Source of the DNA: Larix kaempferi
Taxonomy: Eukaryota; Streptophyta; Pinopsida; Pinales; Pinaceae
NCBI GenBank assembly: GCA_027924585.1
Contig: BSBM01002059.1
Coordinates: forward strand, 248,001-312,000
DNA: 64,000 bases
Direction: 5' to 3'
A model generated the notes under the pieces. The model worked only from the letters and a program-made list of their open reading frames with translations. It was not told the origin of the DNA and ran no database searches. How positions within the stretch are numbered: position 1 is the stretch's first letter; each line of letters opens with the position of its first letter. The translations under genes and the position numbers were made by a program. Shown here in pieces: positions 54,520 through 63,498 of the stretch.

Positions 54520-54671
54520 GGGAAACCTTATTACAATTTGTTGAAGTTTTCTTGTCATTCTAGGACGAAGAGAAAAATATTGTAATAGACGTCTCATTGC
54601 TTAATCAATGCTGGGAGGGAATTATTAGATTGAGATCAAGTAGAGTGGTTTTGTTTTCGTGGCTTCATAGG
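54520..54671. other. Unclassified 150-bp strip inside the diverged copy
   Basis: This sequence does not occur in other units. It contains GCTGGGAGGGAATTATTAGA (around 54609-54628), purine-rich and similar in style to the polypurine tract and LTR start of plant retroelements, but too short to classify. It is bounded by half-unit A sequence on the left and spacer sequence on the right. Confidence 0.4.
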
Positions 54672-55098
54672 TTATTTCTCGATAGAATTGGAGGATTTTC
54701 ACTTTATTATTAGCCTAGCATCCCTTGTATTGATGGATGGTGTATTTTTATAACATGTCATACCTCCAAACAAGTGATCAACTTAGTAGAGATGGGCTTG
54801 AATAAGCCTCATAAGTTTGGTGTGTGAGGAATCACCTCGTGATATAGACTCCGAAAGACCTTTGAGAAAGGGACAACCTTAATCATGGAATAAACAATGA
54901 TATCTCCCTATGTTCTTATAATATACCATACACATGGAGATGAAGTGCTCCTATGTCTCAATCTCCACCAATTGACACACCTGGCATATCCTATCTAGGT
55001 GTAGAATCTGGTGTCAGAATGCCACATATAAGTGGTGATAATATACTTCCAATTACTCTAACAGTACCATGAGCCTATGAAATCGATGCCATTTAATT
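54672..55098 (+). repeat. Diverged spacer fragment, last trace of the array
   Basis: Starting at TTTCTCGATAGAATTGGAGG it follows the 5' spacer of the array through the CCAATTGACACA and AGTACCATGAGCCTA landmarks, then stops at CATTTAATTT near 55099. Relative to array units it has about 30 extra bases around 55022-55058 (an ATAAGTGGTGATAATATAC segment) where they have CAGCCCAG. It is therefore useful as an outgroup copy. Confidence 0.8.
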
Positions 55099-55597
55099 TG
55101 TGTTATAGAGGTACCTGTCCCCGGGGGCTGGATTCGTGTCCCTCTCCTAGGTACCGTCCCACGTCTTGGAAATCGAGTTGGATACCTCTCAAATGTTTCT
55201 TGAAGTCCCCGTTGAAGTACCCGAGTACCGAAAACCTTTGGCAACAAAATTGGAAACTTTGCTTAGTTTGGGGACCCCGTCCCCCGATTTTGGGGACTCC
55301 AAGGAGACTTTGTTGACTGAAAATTATAAAAAAATTATAATTTTTTTTAGCAGTTTGACGAGGAAAGGGGTGGGCGTGGGTTCCCCTACTCTCTTAACAC
55401 CATGCCCTTCTCTCCCAATGCATTTCCGACTTTCATTTCCCATTGTATTTGTCACTTGGAAAGAGGCGGCAATGGGAAAGGAAGGCGGCCTGCAGAGCAG
55501 AATTGTCATACTGCATGTTGTATTACATTGGACATATATCATGATTTCGGGGACGCCACTTTTTGAAGCAGGGAACTTGGGTACGTCGGGGTACTGT

Positions 55598-55600
<3 letters not shown>
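55099..55600. other. Unclassified segment with GTACC motifs at both ends
   Basis: This replaces the array from about 55099. GTACC occurs at 55111, 55151, 55217 and 55225, and its inverse GGTAC or GGGTAC near 55579 and 55589. Clusters of short motifs in opposite orientation at two ends resemble subterminal repeats of small non-autonomous DNA transposons (hAT-like), but no clear inverted termini or target duplication is visible. A 161-codon frame over 55166-55651 runs into the (TA)n tract and has no recognisable domain; I do not call it a gene. Confidence 0.35.

Positions 55601-55636
<36 letters not shown>
55601..55636. repeat. (TA)18 microsatellite
   Basis: An uninterrupted TA dinucleotide run, bordered by GTACTGTAGA on the left and AATCG on the right. 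It lies between the unclassified segment and an AT-rich stretch. Confidence 0.95.
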
Positions 55637-55638
<2 letters not shown>

Positions 55639-55854
55639 CGAAACTTTATAAAATTCAAATCATTTTCAGTAGTATTCATTTTTCAATAAGTAACATGCAC
55701 ATTCCTTCAAAGTTCACGAATCATTGATATTTACATATGAACCTCAAGTCTCAACATGATATCAGACAATCATTAATTATTAATGACATAAACCAAGTGG
55801 AAATTCAAATTCAGCTAGAACACCTGCAACAAACATCAGTATCTACATACTGAT
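55637..55854. other. AT-rich stretch, nothing recognised
   Basis: About 218 bp of AT-rich sequence between the microsatellite and the minisatellite. I compared it by eye with the copia 5' LTR at the right end of the window and found no match, so it is not an obvious 3' LTR. Confidence 0.5.
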
Positions 55855-56371
55855 ACTATCAGTCAGGCAGTACTGATCTTCCCTCACCCTTGGAGAGGCA
55901 TCAGCTCGTGAGAGCTGGAACTATCAGTCAGCCAGTACTGATCTTCCCTCACCCCTGGAGAGGCATCAGCTCGTGAGAGCTGGAACTATCAATCAGCCAG
56001 TACTGATCTTCCCTCACCCCTGGAGAGGCATTAGCTCGTGAGAGCTGGAACTATCAGTCAACCAGTACTGATCTTCCCTCACCCTTGGAGAGGCATCCAT
56101 CCCTACAGACAGGCATCAGCTCGTGAGAGCTGGAACCATCAGTCAGCTAGCACTGATCTTCCCTCACCCTTGGAGAGGTATCCATCCCTACGGACAGGCA
56201 TCAGCTCGTGAGAGCTGGAAGCATCAGTCAGCTAGTATTGATCTTCCCTCACCCGTGGAGAGGCATCCATCCTTACGGACAGGCATCATCTCGTGAGAGC
56301 TGGAGCCATCAGTCAGCTAGTACTGATCTTCCCTCACCCTTGGAGAGGCATCCATCCCTACGGACAGGCAT
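55855..56371. repeat. 65/85-bp minisatellite at the copia 3' end
   Basis: Seven units start at 55855, 55920, 55985, 56050, 56135, 56220 and 56305. The first three are 65 bp, the next three 85 bp and the last is partial. The longer form carries an extra 20 bp (CATCCCTACGGACAGGCATC type). Every unit contains CAGCTCGTGAGAGCTG or a close variant, a 6-bp stem with a 4-base loop. The array abuts the end of the copia polyprotein frame (stop at about 56379 on the minus strand), so it probably lies in the 3' untranslated part of that element. Confidence 0.9.
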
Positions 56372-56378
56372 CTATCAA

Positions 56379-56612
56379 TCAACCTCTCTTTCGAGAGAGG
56401 TCCCTCTGGACCACACCAAGCCTATCTCGAAAGTACTCAAACTTCACACGAGCAAGAGGCTTAGTCAGCACATCAGCGACTTGTTCCTCTGTGGGAACAT
56501 ACTCGAGCTTCACAGCTCCCCTCTGCACCATATCCCAGATATAGTGGAACTTAATTTCGATGTGCTTCGATCTATCATGAAACACGGGATTCACAGTCAT
56601 CTTGATGCAACT
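56379..56612 (-). pseudogene. Copia RNase H C-terminal tail beyond a nonsense codon
   Basis: It continues in frame after the stop at 56613-56615. It reads HDRSKHIEIKFHY, then VPTEEQVADVLTKPL, the usual C-terminal end of copia RNase H, and closes near an LSRKRG end inside the start of the minisatellite. The missing residue at the stop is normally a glutamine in related elements, so a CAG-to-TAG transition is likely. Without this tail RNase H would lack its last conserved histidine region. Confidence 0.9.
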
Positions 56613-59033
56613 CTAGTTATCACAGAGTATCTCTGTAGCATCAATCTCTGCATCGAACAATCCTATCAACATCTTACGAAGCCACACTGCTTCACCACAA
56701 GCTGAACAAGCTGCTACATATTCAGCTTCTGCTGTACTGAGTGCTACACAGTGTTGGTTTCTACTGAGCCATGAGATCATGCCTGATCCCAAACAAAAGC
56801 AACATCCTGAAGTGCTCTTTTTGTCTTTAGCACTTCCAACCCAATCCGAGTCTGTGTACCCATACAGCCTGAACTCACTATTTGAGGCATATCTGATCCC
56901 ATAATCCAATGTACCCTTAAGATTTCTCATCACATGTTTTGCTGCAATCAGGTGGACATTCTTGGGTTCCACCATATACTGACTCAAAGTGTTTACTGCA
57001 AAACATATGTTTGGACGAGTATTGGTCAAATACATTAATGAGCCAATAATCTGTCTATACATGGTGACATCCACTTTCTCTGAAGAAGCATCACTCAGAA
57101 GCTTCAAATTTGTCACCACTGGAGTAGTCATGGCCTTGCATTCCAGCATCCCAAATCTCTTTAGGATCTCAACTATGTATTTTCCTTGACTCAGGAAAAT
57201 CTCGTCTGGAAACTGCCATACTTCAAGACCTAGAAAGTAGTGCATCTTGCCAAGGTCTTTCATCTCAAATTTTGCTGCAAGCCTCTTCTTACATTCAACA
57301 ATAGGCTTGTCTTCTCCAGTCAGAAATAAGTCATCCACGTACAGTAACAGTATCATGGGTTCATCATTCATAATCTTGTAGTAAAGATTAGAGTCCGCTT
57401 TACTTTTGGTAAAGCCCAAGCTCATCGGGAAGCTGTCAATTCTTCCATACCATGCTCTAGGAGCTTGCTTCAACCCATACAACGCTTTCTTCAACTTGCA
57501 TACATGTGACTTATTGTTTTCTACTTCAAATCCTTTTGGTTGCTTGATATATACTTCCTCTTCTATGTTTCCATTCAGGAAAGCAGTTTTCACATCCATC
57601 TGATGTAGCTTCCATTTCATCTTGGCTGCCAAGGCAAGAATGGTCCTATTCGAAGTATATCTGGCTACCGGGGCAAAAGTCTCCTCATAGTCAATTCCTT
57701 CCTTTTGTGAGAATCCTCGGGCTACAAATCTTGCCTTGTACTTTTCAATGCTTCCGTCTGCTGAATGTTTTGTTTTGAAGATCCACTTTGATGAGACAAC
57801 CAATTTGTCCTTTGGTCTTGGTACCACGTCCCAAACATCATTCTTGATGATGGATTGATACTCTTCATTCATGGCATCCAGCCATTCCTTCTTCTTCATT
57901 GCTTCTTCAAAACAAGTTGGTTCTTCTTCAACAAGATTGCACATCAAGGCTACATAGCTGGAGTATGGCCTTGGTCTCTTGCTCTCTCTACTGGATCCTT
58001 CTGGGGCACCATACTTTCCAGCATCTTGGATTAATTCTCGTGCCCAGGCTGGTCTTCTCTTTCGAGAGATCTCCTTATGAGGTATCTCCTCAGGTCTCTG
58101 AGGTTCTACCATGTCATGATCCTCTGGAATAGGATCCTCTTCAATATTTTGAATTGGTTCTTTGGTTGATTCTGTAGCTCTGGGAGCTTCTTGCTCTGCT
58201 TCATCCTCATGATTCTTCTTAGACTTGTTGAAGGCTGTGTCTTCATCAAATGTGACATCCCGACTAATCTCGATCTGGCGGAATCTTGGGAGGTATATGC
58301 GGTAAGCCTTAGATTGCTCACTATAACCCACAAATATTCCCTTCTTTCCTGAAGGTTCTAGTTTCGATCTCTTCTCCTTCGGAATGTGGATGATCACCGG
58401 ACATCCAATTATCTTCAGGTGACTGACTTCAGGCTTCTTTCCGATGAACATCTCTTTAGGGGTCTTGTTACCAAGAGCACTATGAGAGATTCTGTTTTGT
58501 ACATAGACTACAGTTCTGGCAGCCTCTGCCCATAGATGCATGGGTAAGTCTTGATCGTGGATCATAGCCTTTACTGCTTCTATGATCGTCCTATTCTTCC
58601 TTTCGGCTACAGCATTCTGTTGTGGATTATAGGGGACAGTGAGCTCCCTCTTAATCCCTGTTTGCTTACAGAAATCTTTGAAATCCCCTGAGGTATATTC
58701 CCCTCCATTGTCTGATCTCGGGATCTTAATCTTCTTTTCAGAAAGATTCTCTACGAGTGCCTTGAACTCTTTAAACTTTTCAAAGACTTCATTCTTATTC
58801 TTTAGAAAGTAAATCCATGTTTTGCGAGAATAATCATCAATAAAAGATGCATAATACTCATACCCGCTTAGAGTGGTGGTGGACATTGATCCACCGATGT
58901 CTGAATGAATGATATCCAGAATACCTTTCGCTTGGCTATCGCTACTTGGAAAAGGGTTCTTCGTATTCTTCCCTTGAGCACACCCTTTGCATACTCCTTC
59001 ATGATCCACCTGGATCTCTGGTAAACCAGTCAC
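56613..59033 (-). CDS. pol: Copia pol: integrase, reverse transcriptase, RNase H (806 codons open)
   Basis: This long uninterrupted frame begins at a GTG that is an internal valine codon of the ancestral polyprotein, not a real start. CKGC (residues 15-18) closes the HHCC finger. The integrase core follows with D45, D108 and E144, a D-D-35-E spacing, in HSDIGG, RSDNGGEY and QNAVAERKN. A GKKGIFVGYS segment then leads to a variable acidic linker. Reverse transcriptase starts near KWIFKTKHSADGS and includes QMDVKTAFLNG, LYGLKQAPRAW and the catalytic YVDD at about residues 565-568. RNase H includes DSDWVGS (about residue 724) and ALSTAEAEYVA. It copies and integrates the element. It ends at a stop (56613-56615), with homologous sequence continuing in the same frame. 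Confidence 0.95.
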   Translation of the reverse strand: MTGLPEIQVDHEGVCKGCAQGKNTKNPFPSSDSQAKGILDIIHSDIGGSMSTTTLSGYEYYASFIDDYSRKTWIYFLKNKNEVFEKFKEFKALVENLSEKKIKIPRSDNGGEYTSGDFKDFCKQTGIKRELTVPYNPQQNAVAERKNRTIIEAVKAMIHDQDLPMHLWAEAARTVVYVQNRISHSALGNKTPKEMFIGKKPEVSHLKIIGCPVIIHIPKEKRSKLEPSGKKGIFVGYSEQSKAYRIYLPRFRQIEISRDVTFDEDTAFNKSKKNHEDEAEQEAPRATESTKEPIQNIEEDPIPEDHDMVEPQRPEEIPHKEISRKRRPAWARELIQDAGKYGAPEGSSRESKRPRPYSSYVALMCNLVEEEPTCFEEAMKKKEWLDAMNEEYQSIIKNDVWDVVPRPKDKLVVSSKWIFKTKHSADGSIEKYKARFVARGFSQKEGIDYEETFAPVARYTSNRTILALAAKMKWKLHQMDVKTAFLNGNIEEEVYIKQPKGFEVENNKSHVCKLKKALYGLKQAPRAWYGRIDSFPMSLGFTKSKADSNLYYKIMNDEPMILLLYVDDLFLTGEDKPIVECKKRLAAKFEMKDLGKMHYFLGLEVWQFPDEIFLSQGKYIVEILKRFGMLECKAMTTPVVTNLKLLSDASSEKVDVTMYRQIIGSLMYLTNTRPNICFAVNTLSQYMVEPKNVHLIAAKHVMRNLKGTLDYGIRYASNSEFRLYGYTDSDWVGSAKDKKSTSGCCFCLGSGMISWLSRNQHCVALSTAEAEYVAACSACGEAVWLRKMLIGLFDAEIDATEILCDN

Positions 59034-59150
59034 TACCTTACTTACAATTGGTAAGGCTTTGTAGTGTACATTAGCTAGTCACCTATGCCATAGCTCACAG
59101 GGGTTCATGGTACTAGTCATGAGTGCTGCATCTGCATGACCCTTCAGTTT
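59034..59150 (-). pseudogene. GAG-pre-integrase (HHCC) segment with a stop codon
   Basis: This short segment links protease to the long pol frame. In the pol frame it reads through an ELWH segment, then a stop at 59079-59081, then NVHYKAL. The two histidines of the integrase HHCC zinc finger are here and the two cysteines are at residues 15 and 18 of the following frame. The stop lies between the histidines and is a CpG-type transition by inference (an arginine is usual there). Confidence 0.8.
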
Positions 59151-59650
59151 GTAAGTCCTCTTTCTTCTACTCCAATGACTATTGCATCATCAATAGTCTT
59201 TCCTTTAGGCCACATGAGAACTTCACCATCTACAAATGCAACTCGAAGACCTTTCTTATCTAATGCTGAAATAGATAGAAGGTTCTTCTTCAACCCAGGT
59301 ACATAAAGTACATCCTTCGTATTCATGGACTTCCCAGAGTCCAACTTGTAAGAGGCTTCTCCCATACCCTTGATGGGATATTGGTAGTCATCTCCGAGCT
59401 TTACCTTGTGTGGAGATTCCTTCTGGATGAGATGAGACAAGGATTCTTTGTATCCTGTCATGTATTTTGAAGCTCCACTATCCACTAGCCAAATATCACT
59501 TCCATGAGATACTGAACCAGTGAGTGTTGAGATAAGAACATATTCTTCACTGGAGTCTTCATTGGTCTTGTTATCATCATCACTATCTTCCACTGCATGA
59601 GCATGAAACCTCTTCTTCTGCTTCTTGTGGTGTCTAGATTTGTTTGGACA
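59144..59650 (-). pseudogene. pro: Copia protease region, broken at both ends
   Basis: The frame enters from the nested element at 59650 and starts with a basic linker (KSRHHKKQKKR) that continues the gag zinc-knuckle tail. After an acidic stretch comes the aspartic protease active-site motif in LVDSGASKYM, with the D-S-G triad, followed by a KLGDD segment and a KNLLSISAL segment typical of copia proteases. This enzyme cuts the polyprotein. A frameshift near 59150-59156 ends the frame just after VEERGL, before the zinc-finger region of integrase. Confidence 0.88.
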
Positions 59651-61724
59651 TGTTGTCCTCCGAAATGGCATGCGTGTCGTTTGAAATCCCAAAATGCAAC
59701 ACACCAGCCGAAATGACAACTCTCTCAGGAGAGAGGCCAATGTCACCACACTCCTCTCCTCTTCGCTTCAGGTTGGCTCTTCTCCAACACTAGGGGGGTA
59801 TCCCTAAAGTAGGATCGCTAAGGCAGGTATAGTAACGGGCAAGGTGAATGGAAGAGGCTGCCTTAGAGAAACGGAAGTAACAAAAGATAGTTTTCAAATG
59901 GGTGATGGAAAGGAAGGGAAGATCAATCCTCAGGGAAAGACCAGTGCCAGTACCAGAAGGGGAAATGGAGTCAAAAGAGGGCTCATGGAGGCTTTATGCT
60001 TCATAAAAGTGAGACGAATCTAGAATGCATAAACAATCAGATCTTCATCAACATTTCGTACAACCGAATACTGATGTCCATTGAAAAAACTAATTGTTCA
60101 AGCATAATTAACCAACTTAATCCTAAATGGCTAATCTATTGTGCTTGAGAAAGCCCTCACAAGCTAGATTCATTCTACAACTTGAAATACATCACACAAG
60201 CACATGAAGGATGCTCAATCTGTCCACAAAACCAGCTGATTTTTTCATTAAGCTCGACAGGGAGAGAAAACCCAAAAATTTTCCATCCATACAATTTGAG
60301 AAGGCTTGGCTTTTTATGGGCTCAAAAACCTCTCATCTCTTTCAGAACAAAATAATAATAAAATAAATGGGAAAAAAGGTAACTCCACCTTTTTCTCCTC
60401 GTCGAAAATGACCAACTCCACTTTATTAATGGGAAAACTACTAACCAATCGCTAAATCCAACAGAAATGTGAAGTGGAACTTTATGACAACAGGCTGGTC
60501 ATCGTGAAAACCTGAGTGATTTCCACCAGTGAAGAGAAAATGGCAGCTGTCAATAGCAGGAGAAAAGAGAAGACAACAAGTGGCTTGTTGCTCCACGCTG
60601 CTGATAACTGTCATATGAGTATGAAATCAACTACCAGGACAATTGTAGATTTTGAACAGAAGTCGACCACAAGTGTAATCGGCTACCAAATAAAACCGCG
60701 ATTCCAGGGCAGATGTCTTTAGTTCCAACCACGTGTAAATCCAAAGGTAGATGGGCCAAAAACTATGCCCAATCATCACGAGAAGAAAGCTCCTGCTTGC
60801 ACGAATAATGGGCTCCAAATTGTTCCCCGCGGCTCACTGTGACATCTGTCAACAATAAGACTGCAGAATCTGTCGTGTCAACACGATTTGATGACCAATC
60901 AGGGTATCGAATTTTAGATTGGCTGCTATGGTTCCGATCACATATTCACTGCGGCTGCTTATTTGATCGCGGATTTCCCGAGTTTATTGGAACTGACTCA
61001 ACATTAATCAAATTGGCGGACTAGACAGATTTCTTTTTTTCTTTTTTTATCTTTTGAAACTCGCCGTCCAACCTCTGTGCTCGATTCGACCCCGAGATTT
61101 CTGGCGCTGAACGTAGCTCCGATGCTGATTATCGCTGGAAACCCTGAGTTCGGCTGCTAATGAAAAGCGTGGTAAATGTTGAAATTTATGAATTGGCTGC
61201 GTGCTGGTGACATTGTTATCTTGCTGAACCCGCGTATTGACTCAAACTCCGCCAGATCAAACGGCACAATCAACTGCTAATCGTGCTATGTTGAAGTGGA
61301 GAACTTAAATCACGCGCAGGTGTAGGTTCAAGAGGTGGAGTGATTTACCCAAAACTCTCGGATCCATAAATTTCTGTCAACTATTACGGGAAAGTGCTTC
61401 GGTTTACATGAATCACGGATTCTGGAAATGTGACCCCAACGCTAAGTGTGAAGCGGTGCTATCTCAAAGATCACAGGTGTCATCTCAAAATTTCAGAGTT
61501 TAATCATCGATGCCCTTTTACCAACGACACAGCTATTGGATTTATATGAACACGACCTTATGAGGATTCGATGATCAAACGGGTTACTGTAGTGCATAAA
61601 AACCTCATGCTTTTCTCTCAAATGGGATACCAGAAATGATATACCGTCAGATATTGAAAGAGTAATGTATTGTTTTCCCCTGTACCATGACGACTTTGAA
61701 GCCTTTGGAAACTTGTGGTGTCTC

Positions 61725-62290
61725 TCAAGGGATTTTTAAAACTTCACGATCTGTTTTATGACAAAGTACCCGCAGAAGTATGTCCACATCTCCATAAGCT
61801 TGTTTTGTTGTTCTTTGAAGAGTATATGGAGTCCCTACTTGTTCGCTGGCATGCTTAAAATTTTGAATAACAACCTTAGTCTCAGATCTGTAGAGTTCCA
61901 AAACTTGCTTTAACCGAATCCGCTGCTCTACTATATATATACATATATATATAAATTCCTTCAGCGTTGGCAAGTTTTCTTCAAACACATCAGCATCAGA
62001 TTGGAAAAATGCCCAAGAAGGACCTCCATCCGACATCACTCGGAGCAATCCATTCAGAAAAGTTTGCAATAGGCCCATGACAATTTGATCTCTTAAAGGT
62101 TCTACAATGGTTTCAACCGGCTCTCCTAGAACCTGCCAGCATAGCAGAGACCACTTCAACAATCTTCCTTATTACCACAGTTTGATTTAAACTCAGGCTC
62201 TTGACCGCTGTAACAGTAAATTCGTTCAACTCTGCAAGTTTAACATCCTTCTGCTGCTGTGCGGACACCGCTGTAACAGTGGGGAGGTAA
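61725..62290 (-). pseudogene. Fragment resembling the C-terminal MUN region of a plant UNC-13/PATROL1-like protein
   Basis: Two overlapping frames (about 62290-62113 and 62162-61725) read as one broken protein segment: KSLSLNQTVVIRKIVEV, then EPLRDQIVMGLLQTFLNGLL, RVMSDGGPSWAFFQSDADVF and LRVLCHKTDREV. The GGPS-x-x-F, acidic, LK-E-F and L-R-V-L-C-H-x-x-D order fits what I know of the plant DUF810/MUN family, whose members act in membrane trafficking. A frameshift lies near 62120-62160, an AT-dinucleotide run (61931-61955) replaces part of the middle, and a stop follows soon after the LCH motif. No introns or upstream domains are visible. Family assignment is from memory and should be checked by search. 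It has no start and cannot make a working protein. Confidence 0.65.
61931..61955. repeat. TA-rich microsatellite inside the MUN-like fragment
   Basis: A short run of TA dinucleotides with a central TACA interruption. It falls where family members have a glycine-rich turn after the LKEF segment, so expansion of a simple repeat has overwritten about ten codons. Confidence 0.7.
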
Positions 62291-62292
62291 CA

Positions 62293-63056
62293 GGACAATT
62301 TCTTGCAATGTGTCCAGTCTTGTGGCATGAGTAACACTCAATTGAAGAGAAATCCTTCTTGGTCCTTCTCTTCTTATGGGGTCTCCTTGGAGAGTCCTCT
62401 CGGGGACGAGGGTTGTTCTTCCTCTTCTTCCCACCTTTAGCATGGGTAGCTAAAGCTTGATCTTCATCGTCATTTAATTTCTCTTCTCTTACGACTATTC
62501 TTTCTTCTTCTTGGACACATTCTTCCCATAGACTTCTGAACTTGATTAGTTTCTTTCTGACACAGATGCCACGAACAAATGGTTCCCAATCTCGGGGGAG
62601 ACCATTTAGGGTAGTCATCACAACTTCTGCATCCTTGATCATATCCCCAATGGCTTCTAGTTGTTCTTTAATCTGGGATACCCTTGAGAAGTATGAGGGC
62701 ATGGACTCAGACTTCATACTCTTCACACCCTTGAGTTGGTTTCTCAAGGTCATTTTCCTGTTGATATTCTTTCCTTCAAATAGGCTAGTCAAGGCATCAA
62801 ACATCTCCTTTGGTGTCTTCTTGGAAGACACACGGGGGATCAGGTGATCCTTGATGGAATCAGCAATGATTCTCTTTGCTTTGATGAGATTCTTCTTGTG
62901 CCTAGCCTTCTCTTCATCTCCCTCTGGTTCTGTAAGTCCTTCCTTCACATAGTCTTCTAACTCATGCTCCTCAAGGATGAGCATGACTCTATACTTCTAG
63001 GATCTGAAGTTCTCAGCTCCTTCAAGCTTTTCATCAAGCTTGGTATTGCTTGTCAT
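62293..63056 (-). pseudogene. gag: Copia gag (capsid and zinc knuckle), broken
   Basis: Gag packages the element RNA into cytoplasmic particles. The natural start is the ATG at 63054-63056; codon 20 is a stop (62997-62999), after which an ATG at 62984 reopens the frame. A UBN2-type (retrotransposon gag) region rich in charged helices follows, with a KKTPKEMFDAL segment and a TLNGLPRDWEPF segment. A basic stretch (KKRRTKKD) then leads to the CCHC zinc knuckle CYSCHKTGHIARNC, with correct C-x2-C-x4-H-x4-C spacing. Just after the last cysteine the frame enters the nested element at 62292. The rest of the polyprotein resumes at 59650. Confidence 0.88.
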
Positions 63057-63486
63057 CTTGCTATAATGAGTACTTCAAATGGAAATAGAAATAGATTTGA
63101 GACTTACCAGAAAATTTGCCCTTCTGAGATCTGCTCCTCCTTGACCTAGGGTTTGTCAGAGAAACCCTAATTTTCCGACTTCGGGATTTTGAAAAACTAA
63201 TTGGATGAGTAAATTCGCCTTCTCAAGAGGATTTGAGAAATGTACTCCTTTTCCAAAATCAGTGAGCAGATGATCCAAAAACTTGATGCCCTAATTTTCC
63301 CGGGCTGCAGTGGTGGACCCAAAAATGAAAATGATCAGAATGAAATTCTGCTTCGACAGAAAAATGCGCCTTAGGGAGGCGAGGTAGATTCACTCTCTTT
63401 TCTGACAAAATGTGGAGGTGGCTCCCGGAATAAGAAACCCTAGTTTCTGCAGTTACGGGGGTTGCACAATGTAATCTTTCAGGCTA
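63057..63486 (-). other. Copia leader between primer-binding site and gag
   Basis: About 430 bp with no frame of note. By position it should be the 5' untranslated leader, where the packaging signal would lie. I see no specific motif. Confidence 0.6.
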
Positions 63487-63498
63487 GCTCTGATACCA
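63487..63498 (-). promoter_or_regulatory. Primer-binding site for initiator tRNA-Met
   Basis: On the minus strand this reads TGGTATCAGAGC, the 12-base complement of the 3' end of plant initiator methionine tRNA and the standard primer-binding site of plant Ty1/copia elements. It directly abuts the LTR end ...AACA, with no spacer. It fixes element orientation and the inner LTR boundary. Confidence 0.95.

Larger units (their letters stand above)
59651..62292 (-). mobile_element. 2.64-kb nested insertion in the copia gag/protease junction
   Basis: It is bounded by the direct duplication GGACA at 59646-59650 and 62293-62297. The plus strand begins TGTTGTCCTCC and ends GGAGGTAACA, so the ends are TG...CA with an imperfect inverted pair (TGTT-CCTCC). 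Removing it rejoins the copia frame within the zinc-knuckle region. I find no LTR pair, gag, pol or transposase inside. It could be a solo LTR of another family, a truncated retroelement, or a non-autonomous element that captured host sequence. One edge (61725-62290) carries a gene fragment; the rest (59.75-61.7 kb) is unrecognised. The strand given is that of the gene fragment. Confidence 0.75.

Noticed and set aside
55166-55651. 161-codon frame
   Set aside because: It ends in a TA microsatellite (a tyrosine-isoleucine run) and shows no domain. It lies in a segment that looks like a small mobile element.
55637-55854. 3' LTR of the copia element
   Set aside because: It does not align by eye with the 5' LTR at 63499-64000 and lacks the matching TG/CA ends next to a polypurine tract.
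55855-56371. CRISPR-like array of regular repeats
   Set aside because: Units are contiguous 65/85-bp direct repeats without unique spacers, in a plant retroelement context with no cas genes.
61725-62162. Functional MUN-domain gene
   Set aside because: Frameshifted, interrupted by a TA run, lacking a start and upstream domains, and enclosed in a transposable insertion, so only a fragment.
59651-62292. Full LTR retrotransposon nested in copia
   Set aside because: The first and last hundreds of bases were compared by eye and show no direct repeat, primer-binding site or pol. Only a solo-LTR-like or non-autonomous reading remains.
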